A stretch of DNA of 64,000 nt from Flavobacterium piscinae (lineage in GTDB: Bacteria > Bacteroidota > Bacteroidia > Flavobacteriales > Flavobacteriaceae), in NCBI RefSeq assembly GCF_004122145.1, contig NZ_SBKQ01000012.1, positions 62,001-126,000 of the forward strand. Direction: 5' to 3'. Positions 54,404 through 62,443 of this stretch are shown one piece after another. Under the pieces are notes generated by a model. That model had not been told where the DNA came from, made no database searches, and worked only from the letters and a program-made list of their open reading frames with translations. Within the stretch, counting starts at the first letter, position 1. Every line of letters starts with the position of its first letter. Made by a program: the position numbers and the translations under genes.

Positions 54404-56367
54404 TTTTTCATTTGGCGTTTGACTTCTTCAAAATTCTCTTTATTAACCACCACTTTGAATTCTTGTTTCAAGTTGGCAACCCAATTTTCCTCTAAATAGT
54501 GTTGGTAATCATTCACTACCCTTCCTTTGCATTCATCCAATAATTTCGGACCGGCTTCTTTTACTTCATTGGTTTGAACTACATAATAATAGTTCCCTTC
54601 TTTGACCACATCCGACAACCCTTTTTTATAGGCAATTGTTTTAGGCAAAGCTTCATTTCCTTCTTCAAAAACACCACTAGAAGCCATAACATTAATAACG
54701 CCATTAGTATTTAAAGCGGTTTTAATTTCATCTACTTTTTTACCTTGCTTCATGAGTTTGTGTGCCTTTTTTGCAATAGCTTCTTTTGTAGAGGAAATGA
54801 TGATGACATCATATCGTTTTTTCCACATATATTTCCCGGAACTGGCTTTGTAAAAGGCTTCCAATCCCAAGGTGTCAGTTTTTGATTTTTCCCAAATTTC
54901 TTTTTCCATCAAATCAAAAAGCAATAAGCCATCACGGTATTCTTCCATAACGGCACCAAATTCAGGAAACTCATTTTCTAAATTATCATTGTAATATTGA
55001 TTCAATAAAATATCAAGGTAATTGGAATAATGAAAATCTACCAAATTAGCAATGGGCTTGGGCTGGTTAGGATTTTTTTGTTGCGATAAAAGATAGTTCA
55101 AAAACTGTAGCCCCGTATTTTTCGTGTTTCCATAACTAATGAATTCACTTTCAAATGGTTTTGTATCAGCCGGTAATTCCCATGTTAACGTGTAGTACTT
55201 ATCGTTTACTGCTTTTTTGATTTTACTATACAACTTTTCATCGCGTTTGACAGGATATTTAGCTCGTAATTTTTCATTCAAAGATTCAGTGATTTTTCGC
55301 GAACGCTCATCACGACTAATTTTGTTTTCCATCTCAGACTTAGCCTCTTCAAATGTCTTTACCGGATGCTTTTCTATCAATTTCATAATGTGCCACCCGA
55401 ATTGCGTTTGAAAAGGTTGAGAAATCTCATTCGGCTTTTGCATTGAAAAAGCAACCGTTTCAAACTCTTCCGAACTCAACTGACCTGAGCTAAAACGATT
55501 TAAAACCCCTCCTTTACCGGAGGAAGATTTATCTTGTGAAAACTGTTTGGCTAAAACCTCAAACTCTTCACCTTGTTGAATTTTACTGTAAATCTCTTGT
55601 ATAGTAGTTTTGTTTTTTTCTGCTTCTTCAACATTACCGTCAGCAGGATTCATCAACATGATATGGGCAACGGTCACATCTCCTCGGTTGTCACGAATGT
55701 CAGAAACTTTGATGATATGATACCCAAAGCGGGTGCGAACAGGTTTTGAAACCGCACCAACTTTTGTTTGATAAGCCGCCGATTCAAAGGGATAAACCAT
55801 ACGAAAAGCAGAAAAATAACCCAAATCTCCTTTGTTTTCTTTCGCACTCGGATCCTGAGAATAGTTTTGTGCCAACGTTCCAAAATCCTCTCCTTGCTCA
55901 GCTCGCTTTTGAAGTTCTACAATTTGATTGTAAACGGCCAAGGTATCTTGTGGTTGAGCATTTTCATCTAAAGTCAACAAAATATGCGAAGCCCTGATTT
56001 CTTTTAATGAACGGGCATAACCTTCTTCTAATAATTCTTTGGTTACTTCAGAATCGGTTAAATAATTTTTGGCAAGCTGTGTGCGATACGACTTTAACTC
56101 GTTTTGGTATTTTGAATTATTTTGCAAACCCAATTTATTGGCCTTGTTGATTTTTAATTTATAACCCACAAAAAGTTCTAAATAATGATCCAGGTCTTTT
56201 TGAGATTCATCTTTGACCAAATCCAAATTCTTGTTGTAAACACGAACAAATTCATCCGTATAATAAGGATTTTCATCAACTGTAAAGAGTACTTTTTTGG
56301 GTGCTTGGGCAAATGCTAAAGCAGAAAAAAGAAGTGAAATTCCCAGACAAAAATGTTTCTTATTCAT
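54400..56367 (-). CDS. Peptidylprolyl isomerase with two rotamase domains
   Basis: A 655-residue exported parvulin-type protein. Signal peptide to about FAQA. Two rotamase domains lie near residues 125-230 (IRASHILLTLDENAQ ... VRTRFGYHIIKVSD) and 235-340 (VTVAHIMLMNP ... FQTQFGWHIMKLIEK). A long helical C-terminal part of some 300 residues has no recognised domain. It leads the three-gene PPIase operon. The ATG at 56367 is preferred over a TTG two codons upstream. Likely role: folding of outer-membrane or T9SS proteins, as for the neighbour genes. Confidence 0.9.
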   Translation of the reverse strand: MNKKHFCLGISLLFSALAFAQAPKKVLFTVDENPYYTDEFVRVYNKNLDLVKDESQKDLDHYLELFVGYKLKINKANKLGLQNNSKYQNELKSYRTQLAKNYLTDSEVTKELLEEGYARSLKEIRASHILLTLDENAQPQDTLAVYNQIVELQKRAEQGEDFGTLAQNYSQDPSAKENKGDLGYFSAFRMVYPFESAAYQTKVGAVSKPVRTRFGYHIIKVSDIRDNRGDVTVAHIMLMNPADGNVEEAEKNKTTIQEIYSKIQQGEEFEVLAKQFSQDKSSSGKGGVLNRFSSGQLSSEEFETVAFSMQKPNEISQPFQTQFGWHIMKLIEKHPVKTFEEAKSEMENKISRDERSRKITESLNEKLRAKYPVKRDEKLYSKIKKAVNDKYYTLTWELPADTKPFESEFISYGNTKNTGLQFLNYLLSQQKNPNQPKPIANLVDFHYSNYLDILLNQYYNDNLENEFPEFGAVMEEYRDGLLLFDLMEKEIWEKSKTDTLGLEAFYKASSGKYMWKKRYDVIIISSTKEAIAKKAHKLMKQGKKVDEIKTALNTNGVINVMASSGVFEEGNEALPKTIAYKKGLSDVVKEGNYYYVVQTNEVKEAGPKLLDECKGRVVNDYQHYLEENWVANLKQEFKVVVNKENFEEVKRQMKK

Positions 56368-56526
56368 TTTCAAAAAAATTAATTAAAGATTTATACCAAT
56401 GAGCCATAGTTTCACCTATAGCAACCCACAAAATTAACAATTCAAATACATTAAACAAGAATAGCTACTACTATTAACAAAAATTTATTAACGAAAAATG
56501 TTTATACTTTTTTACCTAAGAAATAG

Positions 56527-56534
56527 TACTTTTG
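56527..56534 (+). promoter_or_regulatory. -7 box (TACTTTTG) of prfC
   Basis: An exact TAnnTTTG match 19 bases upstream of the prfC ATG. It lies in the divergent gap with the PPIase operon. A -33 element is not clear. Confidence 0.55.
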
Positions 56535-56553
56535 CAAACCTTTATAAAGAGAT

Positions 56554-58143
56554 ATGAGTTTTACAGAAGAAATCAAACGAAGAAGAACTTTTGGTATTAT
56601 TTCGCACCCCGATGCGGGAAAAACAACCTTAACTGAAAAACTGTTGCTTTTTGGTGGAGCCATTCAGGAAGCCGGAGCCGTAAAAAACAATAAAATTAAA
56701 AAAGGGGCTACTTCCGATTTTATGGAAATTGAACGGCAACGTGGAATTTCCGTAGCAACATCGGTACTTGCTTTTAATTATAAAAACAAAAAAATCAACA
56801 TCTTAGACACACCCGGTCACAAAGATTTTGCCGAAGATACTTTCAGAACCTTAACCGCTGTAGACAGTGTGATTGTGGTGATAGACGTGGCCAAAGGGGT
56901 GGAAGAACAAACTGAAAAATTAGTAGAAGTCTGCCGAATGCGTAACATTCCCATGATTGTTTTCATCAATAAATTGGATCGTGAAGGGAAAGATGCGTTT
57001 GATTTGATGGATGAAGTGGAAAAAAAACTCAAACTTCGTGTCACTCCCTTGAGTTTTCCTATCGGAATGGGCTATGATTTTCAGGGGATTTATAACCTCT
57101 GGGAAAAAAACATCAACCTTTTTAGTGGCGATAGTCGTAAAAATATTGAAGATACAATAGCGTTTTCCGATATCAATAATCCGGAACTGGATAAAATTGT
57201 AGGTGAAAAAGCGGCCATCAAACTTCGTGAAGAATTAGAACTGATAGAGGAAGTATACCCTCCTTTTTCAAGAGAGGAGTACTTGGAAGGCGATTTGCAA
57301 CCTGTTTTCTTTGGTTCGGCATTAAATAATTTTGGCGTTCGCGAATTACTCGACTGTTTCATCGAAATTGCCCCTTCTCCCCGACCAAAACATTCAGATA
57401 CACGTTTGGTTGAACCAACGGAACAAAAAATGTCCGGTTTTGTGTTTAAAATCCATGCCAATATGGACCCCAAACACCGTGATCGATTGGCGTTCATTAA
57501 AATTGTTTCGGGAACTTTTGAACGAAACAAGCCGTATGCTCATGTACGCTTGAACAAAAATTTAAAATTTTCGAGTCCAAATGCTTTTTTTGCTGAGAAA
57601 AAAGAAATTGTTGATATCTCCTATCCGGGCGATATTGTTGGACTGCATGACACCGGAAACTTCAAAATCGGCGATACGTTAACCGAAGGGGAAGAAATGA
57701 ATTTTAAAGGGATACCGAGTTTTTCACCGGAACATTTTCGTTACATCAACAATGCCGACCCGATGAAGGCCAAACAACTCGAAAAAGGAATCGACCAATT
57801 AATGGACGAAGGAGTAGCTCAGTTGTTCACCCTGGAAATGAACAACCGAAAAATTATCGGAACGGTGGGAGCTCTTCAATATGAAGTAATTCAGTACCGT
57901 TTGGAACATGAATATGGAGCAAAATGTTCCTACGAAAATTTTCCGGCTCACAAAGCGTGTTGGATAAAACCTCTTGACCCAAAAAGCGAAGAATTTGCAG
58001 AATTCAGAAGAATCAAACAAAAATTTTTGGCTCATGACAAATACGGACAATTAGTGTTTTTGGCCGATTCTGAATTTACTATACAAATGACACAAAGTAA
58101 ATTTCCTAACGTAAAAATGTTTTTTACCTCCGAAATGGAATAG
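56554..58143 (+). CDS. prfC: Peptide chain release factor 3
   Basis: A translational GTPase of 529 residues that recycles RF1/RF2 from the ribosome after termination. The G1 P-loop is ISHPDAGKTTLTEK near residue 17; G3 is DTPGHKDFAED; G4 is NKLDREG. The switch I region has KKGATSDFMEIERQRGISV. The domain order and the end fit RF3 rather than EF-G (no domain IV or V). It stands alone with its own promoter; PrmC, encoded at 18-19 kb, modifies the class-1 release factors it acts with. Confidence 0.97.
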   Translation: MSFTEEIKRRRTFGIISHPDAGKTTLTEKLLLFGGAIQEAGAVKNNKIKKGATSDFMEIERQRGISVATSVLAFNYKNKKINILDTPGHKDFAEDTFRTLTAVDSVIVVIDVAKGVEEQTEKLVEVCRMRNIPMIVFINKLDREGKDAFDLMDEVEKKLKLRVTPLSFPIGMGYDFQGIYNLWEKNINLFSGDSRKNIEDTIAFSDINNPELDKIVGEKAAIKLREELELIEEVYPPFSREEYLEGDLQPVFFGSALNNFGVRELLDCFIEIAPSPRPKHSDTRLVEPTEQKMSGFVFKIHANMDPKHRDRLAFIKIVSGTFERNKPYAHVRLNKNLKFSSPNAFFAEKKEIVDISYPGDIVGLHDTGNFKIGDTLTEGEEMNFKGIPSFSPEHFRYINNADPMKAKQLEKGIDQLMDEGVAQLFTLEMNNRKIIGTVGALQYEVIQYRLEHEYGAKCSYENFPAHKACWIKPLDPKSEEFAEFRRIKQKFLAHDKYGQLVFLADSEFTIQMTQSKFPNVKMFFTSEME

Positions 58144-58264
58144 CATTATTGGGTATTCAATGTTAATGTAGAATTAATTTTACACTATGATTTAACAAAA
58201 TTCACATTGAATAGTTCGTTTTTAAAAAAATGATTTATATATTTGCAACTTATTAAAATGGCTT

Positions 58265-58477
58265 ATGAAAAGTATTTACAAATTTTACATCGTTACATTT
58301 CTTTTATTGTCTGATTTTATCATGTTTGCCCAACCGGGTGACGATGATGGAGGTGGAGGATTAGAAGGTGATGATACACCGGCTGCACCTATTGACGGGA
58401 AGTTAATATGGTTAGCAATGATAAGCATTCTATTTGCTTTTTACTATTTAAACAAAAGAACACAAAAAGCTGACTAA
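58265..58477 (+). CDS. Small exported protein with Gly/Asp linker and one helix
   Basis: A 70-residue protein with a signal peptide (KFYIVTFLLLSDFIMFAQ), a short Gly/Asp linker (PGDDDGGGGLEGDDTP), and a second hydrophobic helix (LIWLAMISILFAFYYL) with a basic end. Very short proteins of this layout are common in flavobacteria and have no assigned function. It is monocistronic, with a perfect terminator directly after it. Whether it stays in the membrane after cleavage is unclear. Confidence 0.7.
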   Translation: MKSIYKFYIVTFLLLSDFIMFAQPGDDDGGGGLEGDDTPAAPIDGKLIWLAMISILFAFYYLNKRTQKAD

Positions 58478-58481
58478 TATA

Positions 58482-58507
58482 AACCCCTTTGTAAAGGGGT
58501 TTTTTTA
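58482..58507 (+). terminator. Terminator after small exported protein
   Basis: An AACCCCTTT / AAAGGGGTT stem with a very short loop is followed by seven T. Confidence 0.85.
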
Positions 58508-58532
58508 TAACCTATCATTACCTTTTATTACT

Positions 58533-59270
58533 TTGATTTTCTTCACTAAAAAAAAGGCTTTTCTAAAAGATTTAATTCCCGATAACTTTGTTGATATTCA
58601 TTCTCATTTGATTCCGGGCATTGACGACGGGGCTAAATCGAAAGAGGAAGCATTGGAAATTATTTCCCGGCTGAACCAAATTGGTTTCAACCATTGTATT
58701 ACAACACCGCACGTGATGCATTCCGTTTGGCCAAATACAGAAGAAACAATTCTAAACGGAAAAAAGGAGTTAGATGATTTTGCAGAAAAAAATAACAATA
58801 CAACGGCAATAAAAGCGGGTGCCGAATACATGATGGACACCTACTTTTTGGAACTCCTCCAAAAAGAAAAACTACTCACTCTCAAAGAAAACTACCTCTT
58901 GGTAGAAATGTCGTATTTAAACCCACCTTTGCAATTATCAGAAATCATTTTTGAAATCCAAGTAGCAGGTTATAAACCGATATTAGCTCATCCGGAACGT
59001 TACTTGTTTTATCATAACAACCTTGATAATTACAAAAAACTCAAAAAAATGGGCTGTCTTTTTCAGTTAAACCTTTTGTCTGTAACAGGTTACTATGGGA
59101 AAAACGTAGCTAAAACAGCAGAAACATTACTCTCAGATAAATTGATTGACTTTGTAGGCTCCGATGTGCATAACCTAAATCAAGTAAACAACTTCCAAAA
59201 CCGTCTCATAATTAAAGAAGAAGAAGGCCTAAAACAAGCTTTTCAAAATAATCAACTTTTCTTATTTTGA
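58533..59270 (+). CDS. CpsB/CapC-type tyrosine-protein phosphatase
   Basis: A 245-residue PHP-fold metallophosphatase that dephosphorylates the Wzc-type tyrosine kinase encoded on the facing strand, to regulate capsule or exopolysaccharide output. Metal-binding motifs are VDIHSHLIPGIDDGAKS near residue 22, TTPHVM, LAHPERY and GSDVHN, in the order usual for the family. There is no ATG: the only start that keeps the N-terminal KKKAFLKDLIPDNF is a TTG at 58533. Its 3' end overlaps the kinase gene by nine bases. Confidence 0.9.
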   Translation: MIFFTKKKAFLKDLIPDNFVDIHSHLIPGIDDGAKSKEEALEIISRLNQIGFNHCITTPHVMHSVWPNTEETILNGKKELDDFAEKNNNTTAIKAGAEYMMDTYFLELLQKEKLLTLKENYLLVEMSYLNPPLQLSEIIFEIQVAGYKPILAHPERYLFYHNNLDNYKKLKKMGCLFQLNLLSVTGYYGKNVAKTAETLLSDKLIDFVGSDVHNLNQVNNFQNRLIIKEEEGLKQAFQNNQLFLF

Positions 59271-61625
59271 TTTAAAAAGGGTCTTATACCAAGGTTTTTT
59301 TTCAATTTCTGCTCCGTAACCATAGCCGTAGCCGTAGCCGTAGCCATAACCGTAGCCATAGCCGTACGTTTTCTTCCAATCAGTATCATTTAATACGATA
59401 GCCATGTTGGGTAATTTCTTTTCTTTATACAAGTTATCAGCAAACTTCAACATGCGTTTATCTAAATAATTGGCTCGCATCACATAAATAAATGCATCTG
59501 CATTTTTGGCCACCAACAAGGTATCAGTAACCATGCTTACCGGTGCAGTATCCACCACAATATAATCGTATTCTTGTTTTAATTTTTCAAACAATTCATT
59601 CAACTTATCATTCATCAACAATTCAACCGGATTGGGAGGAATAACGCCCGAAGGCAAAGCATAAAAATTCTCATAGCCATCCAACTTAACAATAAAGTCC
59701 TTAATGTCTGCATTGTTTTTAGTCAAGAAATTAGTCAGACCTTTACCGGGTAAATCTACATATTGCTCCAATTTAGGATTACGAATATCCAAACCGATTA
59801 ACAAAACTCGTTTACCCGAAAGAGCTATGGTGGTAGCTAAGTTTATCGAAACAAACGTTTTTCCTTCTTTAGGGATGGAAGAAGTAACAAAAATAGTTTT
59901 ACATTTTTCATCCGAAACATGCGATAAAATAAACTCCAAATTGGTGCGAACAATACGAATGGCTTCTGCCGAACTGGAACGACTATTGGCTTTGATTATC
60001 TGGTCACTCGAATCAGACTTAGGTATATCACCCAATATGGGGATGGAAACTTTACCCTCAATATCCTGACGGGTTTTAACCTTTGTATCCAATAAAAAGA
60101 GCAGGTAAATGATACCAAAAGGAATTAAAAGACCTAAAACAATGGCCGCCAGATAAAAAATCTTACGGTTCAATGTAACCTGACCCGTAGCAAAAGCCGC
60201 ATCTATTATCTTGGCTTTCGGTGACGTTACAGCCAAGGAAATAGCCGTTTCTTCGCGTTTTTCCAACAGATACAAATACAACGATTCTTTAATTTGTTGC
60301 TGTCTGGAAATCCCCTTAAATATCCGATCAATCGTAGGTACTCGTCCCACTTTGCTGTTATATCGGTTTTCTTGACGGGCTAAATTGTTCTTCGTAATGC
60401 GTAAAGTGGCCAATTGACTCTTCAATCCATCCATAATACTGGACTTCAATCCATCTAATTGCTTATCGATATTTTTTACTTGTGGATTAGAAGTAGTACC
60501 ACTCTTCAACAAGCGTTGACGCTCTAATATTAACTTATTATGCTGCTCTATCAAAACAGCTGCCGGATTCGAAGGGAGATAAATAGACGGAACCAATTCT
60601 TGAGAATCGGCAGTGGAAACAGACTTTAGTAATTCATTCACAATACTAATTTCGGTTTCAGTTTCAACAACGGAACGCTCATATTCAGCAGCACTGCTCA
60701 AATTCAAGGAAGCATCTTCTTCCAAATTAGTCAACCGGTTTTCACGTTTAAAAGTCTCAGCATTTTTCTCAACCCCTTCCAACTCATTCGTGATGATTTC
60801 CAAACGCTCATTGATAAACTTTTCCGTTGATTTAGCAATTTGATTTCGGTCGGCAACGGCATCTTCATTGTATTTCTGAATCAACATGTTCAAATAGTCA
60901 ATCCCTTTTTGCTCCACATTATCCACTATGCTCAGTTGAATAACATTGGTTTTGTTCTGATTAACAATCTGAACACGATTACTGTAATCATTGGCTCTAC
61001 TTGTCAACCTTGATTTAATCACAAATATATCGTTGTCAAACGACTCTATATTCGCTACTTTCTCTACACTAAAACTGCCTAAGTTAGAAGTTATAACTTG
61101 TCCGTAACGATAGGTTTTCCCTTTTGATTTGTCAAATCGAAGAATCTTAAACGCTTCATTCGAAACCGGTGAGATAACAAAAGAGGTATCTATCGAATAA
61201 TACCGATTCGATTTTTCTTTAAATTGTATCGATAACGGCAAGTCTTTATACAATTCCGGATTAATCACACGTCCTTCTACATAATAGGTCAAATCCAATC
61301 CTAATTCCGAAACAACACCTTGTGATAACGTTTTTGATTTTAAAATTGCTATCTCATTGTCCACATTATTCTTTCCGGCAAAAATATTCAAATCACTAAA
61401 AGCAGATAGCTCACTGGAACCGCCTTTCTTTTCATCCTTAATCAAGATGGTCGCACTCACGCCATATTGCGGAACAGAATAACGCAAATAGAAATAGACA
61501 CCAACCAAACACAAAAGAACCCCCAAGACAAACCATTTCCAATAAGACAAATAAATAAATAACTGTTCTTTTATATCCAAACTTTTTTGGGAGGTATCGG
61601 TAGTAGGTAAAGGAGAATTTTGCAT
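59262..61625 (-). CDS. Wzc-type polysaccharide co-polymerase and tyrosine autokinase
   Basis: A 787-residue inner-membrane protein that couples a chain-length-control domain with a cytoplasmic BY-kinase. The Wzz domain begins after the first helix (near 31-50), with long coiled coils in the middle; a second helix is near 495. The kinase has Walker A SSIPKEGKTF (about 589), Walker A' LLIGLDIRNPKLE and Walker B DYIVVDTAP. The C-terminal tyrosine cluster is replaced by nine Tyr-Gly dipeptides in a 6-bp microsatellite. It leads into the Wza-type gene four bases away. The convergent CpsB-type phosphatase is the probable partner. Confidence 0.94.
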   Translation of the reverse strand: MQNSPLPTTDTSQKSLDIKEQLFIYLSYWKWFVLGVLLCLVGVYFYLRYSVPQYGVSATILIKDEKKGGSSELSAFSDLNIFAGKNNVDNEIAILKSKTLSQGVVSELGLDLTYYVEGRVINPELYKDLPLSIQFKEKSNRYYSIDTSFVISPVSNEAFKILRFDKSKGKTYRYGQVITSNLGSFSVEKVANIESFDNDIFVIKSRLTSRANDYSNRVQIVNQNKTNVIQLSIVDNVEQKGIDYLNMLIQKYNEDAVADRNQIAKSTEKFINERLEIITNELEGVEKNAETFKRENRLTNLEEDASLNLSSAAEYERSVVETETEISIVNELLKSVSTADSQELVPSIYLPSNPAAVLIEQHNKLILERQRLLKSGTTSNPQVKNIDKQLDGLKSSIMDGLKSQLATLRITKNNLARQENRYNSKVGRVPTIDRIFKGISRQQQIKESLYLYLLEKREETAISLAVTSPKAKIIDAAFATGQVTLNRKIFYLAAIVLGLLIPFGIIYLLFLLDTKVKTRQDIEGKVSIPILGDIPKSDSSDQIIKANSRSSSAEAIRIVRTNLEFILSHVSDEKCKTIFVTSSIPKEGKTFVSINLATTIALSGKRVLLIGLDIRNPKLEQYVDLPGKGLTNFLTKNNADIKDFIVKLDGYENFYALPSGVIPPNPVELLMNDKLNELFEKLKQEYDYIVVDTAPVSMVTDTLLVAKNADAFIYVMRANYLDKRMLKFADNLYKEKKLPNMAIVLNDTDWKKTYGYGYGYGYGYGYGYGYGAEIEKKPWYKTLFKSK
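59313..59366 (-). repeat. 6-bp microsatellite encoding nine Tyr-Gly
   Basis: Nine in-frame units of TA[C/T]GG[C/T/A] (54 bp) encode nine YG dipeptides near the C-terminus of the tyrosine kinase. Because each unit is six bases, slippage would change tyrosine number without a frameshift. Confidence 0.9.
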
Positions 61626-61628
61626 ACT

Positions 61629-62384
61629 TTATCGTGTAACTAATAGTGTTAAGGTAACCATCAAACTCACTACGGATAGCGTTAGAGGCAAATTGGCTCC
61701 AACAACAGAAGATTCAGGCTTGGTAAAACGGGGTTCTACAATAATCAAATCATTTTGCTTCAAATAATAAAGCGGGGATTGCATGATGGCCGTATCGGTT
61801 AAATTGATTCTATTATAAGACTTTACTCCGGATTCCTCTCGGATTAATAAAATATTTTCCCGATTGGCAACAGGGGTCAAATCGCCGGCTTGTGCCAATG
61901 CTTCCATGAGTGTTATTCGATCGGATTGAATGGTAAAACTACCCGGATTTTTAACTTCTCCCATCACAGTCACTTTAAAATTAACCACGCGTACAATCAA
62001 GATAGGATCTTTTAAATATTCTTCCAGTCGCTGTTTCAATAAATCATGTAAGGCGGTTTTAGTTAATCCGGCTACATGAATTACCCCCAACACCGGAAAC
62101 GTAATTTCACCTTGATTATTAACCAAATAACTGCTGAATTGGACTGCATTACCCCCTACCGCTTGCTCTGATTGTCCTCTCAAATTAAAGGGAGAAGCGG
62201 CTTCAATTGACTCTGCAGAAACATTGATGTAAATAATGTCATCCATCTGAATTTTAGGTTCAAACTTCACCATTTCAGAAGCCGAAGTGCCGTCTATACC
62301 TTGTAAATAAATCACCTTCTTTTTAGAAGCACAAGAGGTCAATAACAGAAGAACACCTACAATCAGTAAAAAATTAATTTTCAT
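61629..62384 (-). CDS. Wza-type polysaccharide export lipoprotein
   Basis: A 251-residue outer-membrane lipoprotein of the polysaccharide export family. The signal has a lipobox LLTSC (Cys18). The PES domain is visible as IQMDDIIYINVSAESIEAAS, the first SLBB-like strands as INNQGEITFPVLG-type motif (NNQGEITFPVLGVIHVAG), and VTVMGEVKNPGSFTIQSDRITLMEAL as SLBB. A C-terminal helix (LTLSVVSLMVTLTLLV) may insert in the membrane. It forms the pore for the polysaccharide made by this locus. Confidence 0.92.
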   Translation of the reverse strand: MKINFLLIVGVLLLLTSCASKKKVIYLQGIDGTSASEMVKFEPKIQMDDIIYINVSAESIEAASPFNLRGQSEQAVGGNAVQFSSYLVNNQGEITFPVLGVIHVAGLTKTALHDLLKQRLEEYLKDPILIVRVVNFKVTVMGEVKNPGSFTIQSDRITLMEALAQAGDLTPVANRENILLIREESGVKSYNRINLTDTAIMQSPLYYLKQNDLIIVEPRFTKPESSVVGANLPLTLSVVSLMVTLTLLVTR

Positions 62385-62443
62385 AAGTACTACAGAATTT
62401 GGGCAAAGATAGGAGTAAAAAAAAGAATTTCTAAATATAATTG

